Of a stretch of 13,104 nucleotides of DNA, positions 7,256 through 12,797 are shown piece by piece; the stretch's first letter is position 1, and each line of letters starts with the position of its first letter. The position numbers were made by a program, and so were the translations under genes. Under the pieces are notes generated by a model. The model worked only from the letters and a program-made list of their open reading frames with translations. It was not told where the DNA came from and made no database searches. The stretch is from an uncultured Flavobacterium sp. (GTDB taxonomy: Bacteria; Bacteroidota; Bacteroidia; Flavobacteriales; Flavobacteriaceae): NCBI RefSeq assembly GCF_946479975.1, contig NZ_CAMLIX010000148.1, positions 1-13,104 on the forward strand, written 5' to 3'.

Positions 7256-7648
7256 ATGAAAAAAGCAATCGCCCTTATTATTTTACTTGCTGCATTTACA
7301 AGTTGCAGCGATTCTGATACGTATCAAGATATCGAAACACCGCCAACGACGGGAAATCCTAACCCGAATCCAAATCCTGAACCCGCAGTGGCATTAACCT
7401 ATTCCAAAAATGTAAAATCGATTATTGACGCCAATTGTATTGCCTGCCACCAAAGCGGAAGATCTGCTGGATTTAGACCTTTAACTACTTATGCAGAAGT
7501 AAAAGCTGCAGTTGAGACGGCTGGATTATTAGGTAGAATTCAGCTTCAAAGCGGACAACAGGGACTTATGCCTCAAGGTGGAAGAATGTCACAAGCCAAT
7601 ATTGATATTGTTGTAAAATGGAATACAGACGGACTAAAAGAAAATTAA
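7256..7648 (+). CDS. Mono-haem cytochrome c lipoprotein
   Basis: This 130-residue protein has a lipoprotein signal (LLAAFTSC, Cys17), a low-complexity NPNPNPNPEP tether (about residues 34-43) and a compact c-type haem domain. The haem-binding motif CIACH is at residues 61-65 (covalent cysteines 61 and 64, axial His65). Met105 in GLMPQGG is the likely second axial ligand, and the C-terminal helix (NIDIVVKWNTDG) matches small class I-type cytochromes. It should be an electron carrier tethered to the periplasmic face of a membrane or to the cell surface. The family often pairs with DUF5777 and YceI proteins in Bacteroidota. Redox partners are not visible. The stop is 2 nt before the YceI start codon, so translation is likely coupled. 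Confidence 0.88.
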   Translation: MKKAIALIILLAAFTSCSDSDTYQDIETPPTTGNPNPNPNPEPAVALTYSKNVKSIIDANCIACHQSGRSAGFRPLTTYAEVKAAVETAGLLGRIQLQSGQQGLMPQGGRMSQANIDIVVKWNTDGLKEN

Positions 7649-7650
7649 TC

Positions 7651-8205
7651 ATGAAAAAATCATTTTATTATTTCTTGCTGTTTTTTGTCGCAATTGCTTC
7701 TTTTACAGACGCAGCCGCACAAAAGCTGATTACAAAAACCGGCAGTATTAAATTTCAGGCTTCGATGCCATCTTATGAAGAAGTTACTGCTGAAAACAAG
7801 AGTGTTTCTGCTGTATTAGAGCAGTCAACTGGAGATTTTGCCTCTTTGGTTCTTATAAAAGGATTTCGTTTTAAAGTAGCTTTGATGGAAGAGCATTTTA
7901 ATGAAAACTATATGGAATCTGAAAAATTTTCGAAAGCCACTTTGAAAGGAAAAATTGCTGATTTTGATATTTCAAAAGTCACAAACACTCCAAAAAATTT
8001 CACGCTAAAAGGTGATTTAACCGTTCATGGAAAAACCAAACCTGTAAACATTATAGTCAAGGTTTCAAAAGCAGCAAATGGTGTAATCATCAACGGATCA
8101 TTTGAAGTAAAACCAGAAGATTATGATATTGAAATTCCTAGCTTAGTGAGAAAGAAAATTGCTGATAAAGTTAAAATCGATTACAATTTTTTACTTACTA
8201 AATAA
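7651..8205 (+). CDS. YceI-family periplasmic protein
   Basis: This 184-residue protein starts at the ATG at 7651, which gives a clean signal peptide (MKKSFYYFLLFFVAIASF ... DAAAQ); an open frame extends upstream to 7618 but would spoil the signal and overlap the cytochrome gene. The mature part matches YceI: TGSIKFQASMP near the start, MESEKFSKATLKGKI in the middle, KNFTLKGDLTVHGKTKPVNI, then the final strands ending VKIDYNFLL. YceI proteins are lipocalin-like barrels that bind polyisoprenoid chains such as quinone-type lipids. Next to a haem lipoprotein this suggests a lipid or quinone-linked redox role, which is inference. It is the last gene of the operon and is followed by a strong terminator. 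Confidence 0.9.
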   Translation: MKKSFYYFLLFFVAIASFTDAAAQKLITKTGSIKFQASMPSYEEVTAENKSVSAVLEQSTGDFASLVLIKGFRFKVALMEEHFNENYMESEKFSKATLKGKIADFDISKVTNTPKNFTLKGDLTVHGKTKPVNIIVKVSKAANGVIINGSFEVKPEDYDIEIPSLVRKKIADKVKIDYNFLLTK

Positions 8206-8243
8206 AGTTTCTTTCTAGAAATCTCATTTAGAAATTGCTATTA

Positions 8244-8272
8244 GGCTGGTTCATACAGAGCCAGCCTTTTTT
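8244..8272 (+). terminator. Rho-independent terminator ending the YceI operon
   Basis: GGCTGGTTC (8244-8252) pairs with GAGCCAGCC (8258-8266) with one T-G wobble around the 5-nt loop ATACA, followed directly by six T at 8267-8272. It lies 38 nt after the YceI stop and closes the ECF-controlled block. Confidence 0.92.
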
Positions 8273-8273
8273 G

Positions 8274-8286
8274 TTACTAACTTTAA
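8274..8286 (+). promoter_or_regulatory. 13-bp element shared with the Dps gene, possible core promoter
   Basis: TTACTAACTTTAA ends 11 nt before the ATG at 8298. The same 13 bp occur at 11492-11504, also ending 11 nt before an ATG (Dps). The core TAACTTTA differs from the -7 consensus TAnnTTTG at one base. No -33 TTG is visible, since the region upstream is occupied by the terminator hairpin. Confidence 0.35.
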
Positions 8287-8297
8287 CCTCAACTCAA

Positions 8298-8693
8298 ATG
8301 ATTTGCAAAAACTACACTGTTACTGGCGAAGATGTAAATGATTTTATGGTAATGGAAAATACGGCTTACATTTCCTATACGCTGAGATTACTATATCATT
8401 TTTTATTTACTTCTGGATTTTCAAAAGAGAAACTTAATGCGCTGCATTTGGGATTTCAGGAACAAAAAACGATGCTTGTATTACACAAAGATCTTATGTT
8501 TACAGAATCTTTTACTGTAAAAATTAAATACTGCCGAATTGATGATACCATCAATATCGAAAGTTCTTTCTATAACTCAAAAGAGGAATGCTGTGCCGAA
8601 GTAACAAATGAAATAAAATGGTTTGATACGATGAGAAATGAAATTATTGTAACGCCATCGCATATTCTTAAACACTTCCGTTCTAATTTATAA
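8298..8693 (+). CDS. Hotdog-fold, acyl-CoA thioesterase-like protein
   Basis: The ATG at 8298 is chosen; an in-frame TTG at 8235 would place the start inside the preceding terminator. The 131-residue product has the layout of a small 4HBT-type hotdog protein: N-terminal strand and Asp (EDVNDFMVMENTAYISYTL, about residues 11-29), a long central helix (LLYHFLFTSGFSKEKLNALH), then antiparallel strands (KTMLVLHKDLMFTESFTVKI, DDTINIESSFYNSKEECCAEV, NEIKWFD). In typical members the first segment reads D-x-x-x-H-M-N-N; here the His is replaced by Val, so activity is uncertain. It stands alone behind a terminator, with no fatty-acid genes nearby. It converges on the XRE gene, with 33 nt between stop codons. 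The fold assignment rests on pattern only. Confidence 0.55.
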   Translation: MICKNYTVTGEDVNDFMVMENTAYISYTLRLLYHFLFTSGFSKEKLNALHLGFQEQKTMLVLHKDLMFTESFTVKIKYCRIDDTINIESSFYNSKEECCAEVTNEIKWFDTMRNEIIVTPSHILKHFRSNL

Positions 8694-8726
8694 CTAAGGC
8701 CAGACTATATTCTAAATATGATGTTT

Positions 8727-9095
8727 TTATGCTAAGCCATATTTTTCTTTGTACGACTGAAGCTCTTTGGAAGTTTTGCCAAGAAGTTTTTCTAAAAGGT
8801 CAATCTTATCTTCGTAAAGCTTTTTAACTGAAGTAAAGCTCACCTCATCAGGTTTATTGACTACCACATAATTTTTGCTTTCAACAAAATAACTATTTCT
8901 TTCAAAATTGATTATGTTTTCTATGGGAAGTTCAAAAATAACCGAAAGTCGATGCAACCTTTCAATAGTCAGATTTGTTGTACCTTTTTCAATTTTACTA
9001 TAGCCGGCCTGAGTCATTTGAAGCTGTTCTGCCACATATTGCTGCGTGTAATTCTTTAATTCTCGAATACTTTTTATTTTATCTCCTATAAACAT
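8727..9095 (-). CDS. XRE-family transcriptional regulator with C-terminal coiled coil
   Basis: This 122-residue protein has a Cro/CI-type helix-turn-helix at about residues 5-62 (IKSIRELKNYTQQYVAEQL, QAGYSKIEKGTTNLTIERL, LSVIFELPIENII). A linker with strand character follows (YFVESKNYVVVN), and the C-terminal ~35 residues (VKKLYEDKIDLLEKLLGKTS) form a heptad-like helix that probably dimerises the protein. This domain order is common in Flavobacteriia stand-alone XRE regulators. No toxin or phage partner gene is adjacent. The ATG at 9095 starts directly at the conserved helix. A well-formed housekeeping promoter lies about 130 bp upstream at 9258-9228, leaving a leader of roughly 125 nt. Target genes are unknown. 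Confidence 0.88.
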   Translation of the reverse strand: MFIGDKIKSIRELKNYTQQYVAEQLQMTQAGYSKIEKGTTNLTIERLHRLSVIFELPIENIINFERNSYFVESKNYVVVNKPDEVSFTSVKKLYEDKIDLLEKLLGKTSKELQSYKEKYGLA

Positions 9096-9227
9096 TGGCG
9101 TATACTTTTTATCCTGATTGGTTGTTGTATCTATAAAATTTTGAAAATCAATCCTATAATTAACTTTCTATAATTTATACCTTTAAAAACAAACGAACAG
9201 AGCTTTATTATTTTTTTTACTTTAAAC

Positions 9228-9258
9228 CAAAGTTAAGCTCCTCAAAAACCAACCGCAA
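9228..9258 (-). promoter_or_regulatory. Housekeeping-type promoter for the XRE gene
   Basis: On the minus strand a -33 TTG (9258-9256) is followed after 20 nt by TAACTTTG (9235-9228), an exact fit to TTG-N~20-TAnnTTTG of Bacteroidota vegetative promoters. Transcription would start near 9220, between the Crp-family gene and the XRE gene, so the XRE gene need not depend on read-through. Confidence 0.55.
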
Positions 9259-9285
9259 TAACATTTGTTTATATTTTACAACTAA

Positions 9286-9867
9286 TTATTCTATTCCGCG
9301 CTTTAAACGGCTTAAATGAACTGGACTGATATTAAGATAAGATGCAATATAATGCTGCGGTACTCGGGTAAGTATCTTGGGATAAGACTCATTCATGCTG
9401 TTGTAACGCTGTAGAGGTGTCTGCGTATAAAGTCCTCTGATTTTATCATTCATTAAGAAAAAATAATCCTCTGCAATAAGTCTTGCCAACTTTTGTCCAT
9501 GCTGGAGATTATTGTAGAGCAAAAGCATCATATCGTAGTTAATAACAATAACAGTGGTATTTTCCAGCGCCTGAATGTAGAAATCAGTGGTAATACCTTT
9601 TAAAAAGCTTTGATAATCTGTAGCAAAAGTATTTTCTAAAGAAAAATGGAATATTTTTTCATCATCATTCTGATCTATATAATAAATCCTCATTACGCCT
9701 TTTACAACAAAATATATTTCGCGGCAGATTTCTCCTTTAGAAAGAACGATTTGTTTTTTCTTGAATTGTTTACGCCTTAACATTGACTTACAATGCTCCC
9801 ATTCCCGATCACTAATTTCTATATAATGACGAATCAATGTATAGATGCTGTCAAAGTCTTCGCTCAT
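9286..9867 (-). CDS. Crp/Fnr-family transcriptional regulator
   Basis: This 193-residue protein has a cyclic-nucleotide-binding-like beta-roll at about residues 25-115 (FKKKQIVLSKGEICREIYFV, VKGVMRIYYIDQNDDEKIFH, FLKGITTDFYIQALENTTVI), a dimerisation helix (~117-145) and a C-terminal winged helix whose recognition part is VPQHYIASYLNISPVHLSRL. The length and this last motif are typical of the many Bacteroidota Crp/Fnr paralogues. The Arg and Glu that hold cAMP phosphate in E. coli CRP are not evident, and there is no Cys cluster for iron-sulfur, so the signal is unknown. The start ATG at 9867 leads straight into a conserved N-terminus. A perfect 10-bp inverted repeat lies 43-70 bp upstream and could be an operator. 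Confidence 0.9.
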   Translation of the reverse strand: MSEDFDSIYTLIRHYIEISDREWEHCKSMLRRKQFKKKQIVLSKGEICREIYFVVKGVMRIYYIDQNDDEKIFHFSLENTFATDYQSFLKGITTDFYIQALENTTVIVINYDMMLLLYNNLQHGQKLARLIAEDYFFLMNDKIRGLYTQTPLQRYNSMNESYPKILTRVPQHYIASYLNISPVHLSRLKRGIE

Positions 9868-9909
9868 ACCCTATCTTGAATTTCAATTTGTCTCCTTCAT
9901 TTGTATAAC

Positions 9910-9937
9910 GCTTTAAAATCTTTTCTTATTTTAAAGC
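9910..9937. repeat. Perfect 10-bp inverted repeat upstream of the Crp-family gene
   Basis: GCTTTAAAAT (9910-9919) is inverted exactly as ATTTTAAAGC (9928-9937), with an 8-nt spacer CTTTTCTT. Half-site centres are 18 bp apart. Lying 43-70 bp before the Crp-family ATG, it fits either an operator for a dimeric regulator or a hairpin in the mRNA leader. It is followed by no T tract on either strand, so it is a poor terminator. Confidence 0.7.
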
Positions 9938-10220
9938 CGACTTATTAATGCATATTATAGTAGTAATTTAGTTATGTTATTTGTCTGTAAGATCTATATA
10001 AGCTTCTTTAAAGCATTTATGCTATATATCGTAAAGCCAATTCTCCAAAATTTTATATATTTCCGATTTAATTTAATCAAACGAGGTGAGATAACTTAGA
10101 AAAATTAAGAATAACAGCTTCAATAACAACAATTATTTCACTACTAAATCCAACTTTTTTTCTTTTTTTTATCGTTTAATTGCTAGTAAATTTAAACGCC
10201 ATACTATGATATCCTCTTAT

Positions 10221-10256
10221 CTAAAAACGATTTTTCTTTACCTAAAAACGATTTTT
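10221..10256 (+). repeat. 15-bp direct repeat with 21-bp period before the AraC gene
   Basis: CTAAAAACGATTTTT occurs at 10221-10235 and again, identical, at 10242-10256, so the repeats are in phase on the DNA helix (two turns). The second copy ends 11 bp before the AraC ATG. AraC-family proteins bind direct repeats of about this size and spacing, so this is a candidate autoregulatory site. Confidence 0.75.
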
Positions 10257-10267
10257 TTTAAAACATT

Positions 10268-11143
10268 ATGCCAAAAAATGCCTTTAAATATTCTTTTTCC
10301 CTTTTGAATATTGATTACGTCAAACTCAATCATAAATGGAATTACTTTAATGTGATCAGTCCGTATTATCGATTGTATTATATTGATGAAGGAGCAGGTT
10401 TTATTTCAGATATTTATGGCCAGCAAAGTTTAGAACCGGGCTATTTATATCTTATTCCAAGTTATACGATTTGCAATCTAAATTGTAAAGAATATTTAAG
10501 CCAGTATTTTATTCAGTTTATTGAGGAATCTGCTGACGGAATTTCGCTATTTGGTAACAACAGAAGGGTTTTAAAACTCTCAGCGAACGAAACAGACATC
10601 ATTCTGATTAAAAGAATGTTGCAAATTAATCCTGGAAGAGGAATCAATAGATCTGATAATCCAAAAGTTTATGAAAGAAATGCTTTTTACAAGGAATACA
10701 CAGCGCTGAATGACAGTATGAAAGCGCACCTCAAGTTTGAAAATCAAGGCATCATGCTTCAGCTCATATCCAGATTCCTGTACAGTAACGATTTACAAAC
10801 ACCTCAAACGCAGATGCCTTCTAAAATATTGGACACGATGAGCTATGTTCAGATTCATTTGAACAAAAGCATAACCGTAGCACATTTGGCTGAAAGGGTA
10901 AACCAGAATCAGGATTATTTTTCGAGACAATTTTTGATGCATACAGGACAACGGCCCTTGAATTATATTCATGAAAAAAAGATCGAGCGCGCACAATATC
11001 TTATTGCAACAACAAAAAAGACTTTTTTAGAAATTGCACTAGATACTGGTTTTTCAAACCTGCCCCATTTTGCAAAAATTTTCAAGCAAATCGTAAGTCT
11101 TACTCCAGGTGAATACCGCAATCAAATTAGTCATTTAAGTTGA
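10268..11143 (+). CDS. AraC-family transcriptional regulator with cupin sensor domain
   Basis: This 291-residue protein has an N-terminal cupin-like sensor fold (residues ~20-95: YYRLYYIDEGAGFISDI, QQSLEPGYLYLIPSYTICNL, SQYFIQF) and a C-terminal AraC/XylS DNA-binding domain (~188-288). Its first helix-turn-helix lies around ITVAHLAERVNQNQDYFSRQ, and the second around FLEIALDTGFSNLPHFAKIF, ending with the family's closing motif LTPGEYR. The length is normal. The cupin has no clear metal-binding His cluster, so it probably binds a small organic ligand. No transporter or enzyme operon is adjacent, so its targets cannot be read from context. Two identical direct repeats sit just before its start codon. 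The ATG at 10268 is the only one that precedes the conserved N-terminus closely. Confidence 0.92.
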   Translation: MPKNAFKYSFSLLNIDYVKLNHKWNYFNVISPYYRLYYIDEGAGFISDIYGQQSLEPGYLYLIPSYTICNLNCKEYLSQYFIQFIEESADGISLFGNNRRVLKLSANETDIILIKRMLQINPGRGINRSDNPKVYERNAFYKEYTALNDSMKAHLKFENQGIMLQLISRFLYSNDLQTPQTQMPSKILDTMSYVQIHLNKSITVAHLAERVNQNQDYFSRQFLMHTGQRPLNYIHEKKIERAQYLIATTKKTFLEIALDTGFSNLPHFAKIFKQIVSLTPGEYRNQISHLS

Positions 11144-11213
11144 TTGTACTTTCATCAATATATTAATACGCCTGAATGTTATTAAGAAAGTAAAATCAAA
11201 TGCGGCGTTTACA

Positions 11214-11370
11214 TTACTTCTGCAATGAAAAAGCAACAAAAAATATAGTTTCTTTATCTGCAACACTTTCTACACCAATAGAACCTCCAATTCTGCATCA
11301 TTTCATAACTAATATTAAGCGCAACTCCCGCTCCTCCATTAATCGAATTTGGAAATGAATTCTCATGAAA
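11214..11370 (-). pseudogene. Frameshifted C-terminal remnant of a sensor histidine kinase
   Basis: On the minus strand one frame (about 11358-11293) reads FPNSINGGAGVALNISYEMM and Q, which resembles the glycine-rich ATP-lid (G2 box) of HATPase_c domains. From 11291 a second frame reads IGGSIGVESVADKETIFFVA, FSLQK and a stop (11216-11214), which is the usual last strand pair of histidine kinases. Restoring one base near 11292 would join them as EMMQ-K-IGGSIGVES. Upstream there is an in-frame stop at 11376-11374 and no recognisable N box, DHp domain or start codon. It is therefore a dead 3' fragment of a kinase gene that once faced the AraC gene. The match is by eye and short (~47 residues), but both segments fall in the right order and place. 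Confidence 0.6.
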
Positions 11371-11491
11371 TAATTAAAACTTGTTTTTAAATAATTCATA
11401 TCCAACGATACATTTTGCCTGTTTACCGAAAATCGAATCAAATTTCTTTTGTTTCTAATGACCTTTACTAAAGAAAACAAAGCAATAATGC

Positions 11492-11504
11492 TTACTAACT
11501 TTAA
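11492..11504 (+). promoter_or_regulatory. Possible core promoter of dps (13-bp element shared with 8274-8286)
   Basis: TTACTAACTTTAA is identical to the sequence before the thioesterase-like gene and has the same 11-nt distance to the ATG. TAACTTTA is a one-mismatch -7 element. No -33 TTG is seen at the expected place. Confidence 0.35.
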
Positions 11505-11515
11505 AACACAAGATC

Positions 11516-11989
11516 ATGAAAGCTAAAATCGGAATTACAGAAAAAAACACAGCCGCTGTTTCTACAGAATTATCAAAATTATTGGCAGACGAATTTGTAC
11601 TTTATACCAAAACCAGAAATGCACATTGGAATGTGACAGGCGATAATTTTCATGCCAATCATATTTTCTTTGAAAACCAATACAAACAGCTGGATGAAAT
11701 TATTGACAGTGTTGCAGAACGTATTCGTAAAATAGGTCATTATGCACCTGCATCTTTAAAATCATATTTGGAACTTACGCATCTTACAGAATACAGCGAA
11801 AGAACAAATGACGGAGCTGGTTTTATGAAAGATTTATTAAGCGACCACGAAAGCATTATTGAGTTTATCCGTGGTAACATCACTCCTTTTGCAGATGATT
11901 ATAAAGATTACGGTTCAAGTGATTTTATTACTGGATTAATAGAAATTCACGAAGAAATGGCTTGGATGATCCGCTCTTATTTTAGATAA
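11516..11989 (+). CDS. dps: Dps-family ferritin-like DNA-protection protein
   Basis: This 157-residue protein is of normal Dps length. The intersubunit ferroxidase residues are all present with the correct spacing: His37, His49, Asp64 and Glu68 in the stretch from AHWNVTGDNFHANHIFFENQ to IIDSVAERIR, spaced 12, 15 and 4 as in characterised Dps proteins. It should form a dodecamer in the cytoplasm that oxidises and stores iron using peroxide, protecting DNA. The N-terminal tail is short, with three lysines (K2, K4, K10), so strong DNA binding is not assured. It is followed after 45 nt by a LytTR response regulator with its own -7 element, so co-transcription is possible but not required. Confidence 0.95.
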   Translation: MKAKIGITEKNTAAVSTELSKLLADEFVLYTKTRNAHWNVTGDNFHANHIFFENQYKQLDEIIDSVAERIRKIGHYAPASLKSYLELTHLTEYSERTNDGAGFMKDLLSDHESIIEFIRGNITPFADDYKDYGSSDFITGLIEIHEEMAWMIRSYFR

Positions 11990-12004
11990 ATAATATGGAT
12001 TAAG

Positions 12005-12012
12005 TATATTTG
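12005..12012 (+). promoter_or_regulatory. Bacteroidota -7 element for the LytTR regulator
   Basis: TATATTTG matches TAnnTTTG exactly and ends 22 nt before the ATG at 12035, in the short gap after dps. A -33 TTG is not evident about 20 nt upstream, so the promoter may be weak or assisted by an activator. Confidence 0.45.
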
Positions 12013-12034
12013 TCTGAACCAAAAACCAAATACC

Positions 12035-12730
12035 ATGAAAGCGTTAATCGTTGACGATAATGATATTGCAAGAACCACTTTGTCACATCTGGCAAAACAA
12101 ATTCCAAACCTAACCGTTGTAAACGAATATTGTAATGCGATCGAAGCTTACCATCATTTACAAGAAAATCATATAGATCTGATTTTTCTAGACATTGAAA
12201 TGCCGGAGATGACGGGAATTGAATTGACAAAAAACCTCTCCGGAAAAGATATTATTATCATTTTCACGTCTTCTAAAAAAGAATATGCATTGGAAGCTTT
12301 TGAACTCAATATTGCAGATTATATATTGAAACCGGTTACTCCTGCAAGATTTCTTCAGGCAGTGAGCAAAGCGCAGTCTATAATAGAAAGCCGTAAGGAA
12401 AATGTTCAATTTGGAAAAGAGGAATTTTTGTTCGTAAGAGATTCTAATATCACAAGACGATTAAAACTGGACGACATTTTATACGCCGAAGCAATGGGCG
12501 ATTATGTAAAGTTTTACACTACTGAAAAAATGTTTGCCATTCATGGTAAGATGAAAACCGCCGAAGAACGTTTACCAAAAGATGATTTCATCAGGGTGCA
12601 CCGCTCTTTTATTGTTTCGGTCAGTAAAATTGACACTTTACAAGACGGCGGTATTATGATTAATAAAAAATTCATTCCTGTTGCCGATGCTTACCGCAAG
12701 GCGCTTAACACTAGAATGAATGTATTTTAA
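12035..12730 (+). CDS. LytTR-family response regulator
   Basis: This 231-residue protein has a receiver domain at residues 1-~118 with the acidic pair Asp7/Asp8, the phospho-acceptor Asp53 (LIFLDIEMPEMTG), the Thr/Ser position in IIIFTSS and the conserved Lys in YILKPVTP. The C-terminal LytTR DNA-binding domain covers ~128-231 (EEFLFVRDSNITRRLKLDDI, LYAEAMGDYVKFYT, FIRVHRSFIVSV, DAYRKAL). LytTR regulators bind DNA through a beta-fold rather than a helix-turn-helix. It is followed after 67 nt by a membrane sensor that is probably its cognate kinase. Both are complete and plausible at this start codon. The regulated genes are unknown; LytTR targets are often close to the regulator. Confidence 0.95.
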   Translation: MKALIVDDNDIARTTLSHLAKQIPNLTVVNEYCNAIEAYHHLQENHIDLIFLDIEMPEMTGIELTKNLSGKDIIIIFTSSKKEYALEAFELNIADYILKPVTPARFLQAVSKAQSIIESRKENVQFGKEEFLFVRDSNITRRLKLDDILYAEAMGDYVKFYTTEKMFAIHGKMKTAEERLPKDDFIRVHRSFIVSVSKIDTLQDGGIMINKKFIPVADAYRKALNTRMNVF

Positions 12731-12797
12731 GATTTCTTAAACACCTGCCTCAATACGGTCTTATCCAATTAAGATAACTCCATTATACTTTTATTTT

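Larger units (their letters stand above)
9868..10267. other. 400-bp AT-rich divergent intergenic region between the Crp and AraC genes
   Basis: No open frame with a recognisable product, RNA gene or exact TAnnTTTG element was found on either strand. It does hold a perfect 10-bp inverted repeat (9910-9937), a short dyad AGCAT-TT-ATGCT (10012-10023), a long pyrimidine tract around 10151-10170 and two direct repeats just before the AraC gene (10221-10256). The size and repeats suggest a control region for both divergent regulators. Confidence 0.6.
11144..11515. other. 372-bp region between AraC and Dps genes holding a decayed kinase remnant
   Basis: No intact gene is present. The middle (11214-11370, minus strand) encodes a broken histidine-kinase C-terminus, described separately. 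A 60-codon open frame at 11298-11480 on the minus strand has no recognisable product beyond being out of frame with part of that remnant. The last ~25 bp before Dps contain a possible -7 element at 11492-11504. Confidence 0.6.

Noticed and set aside
7618..7650. Upstream start for the YceI protein overlapping the cytochrome gene
   Set aside because: The added 11 residues are charged and would precede the signal peptide. The ATG at 7651 gives a normal signal.
8212..8221. Palindrome TTTCTAGAAA just after the YceI gene
   Set aside because: Only 10 bp without a T tract or loop. The real terminator is the GC-rich hairpin 23 bp further on.
8235..8297. Upstream TTG start extending the thioesterase-like protein by 21 residues
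   Set aside because: It would begin translation within the terminator hairpin at 8244-8272 and adds residues unlike the family N-terminus. The ATG at 8298 is preferred.
9848..9882. TAGGGTATGAG on the minus strand at the Crp-family start codon, resembling the -35 box of the ECF motif
   Set aside because: The second box is missing at the 12-nt spacing and the sequence overlaps the start codon itself.
10898..10930. GGGTAA inside the AraC gene as a further ECF motif
   Set aside because: The flanking bases do not match and the segment 12 nt downstream (ATTATTTT) is not the second box.
11298..11480. 60-codon open frame on the minus strand before dps
   Set aside because: No recognisable domain or signal. 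It overlaps the kinase remnant in a different frame and reads like chance.
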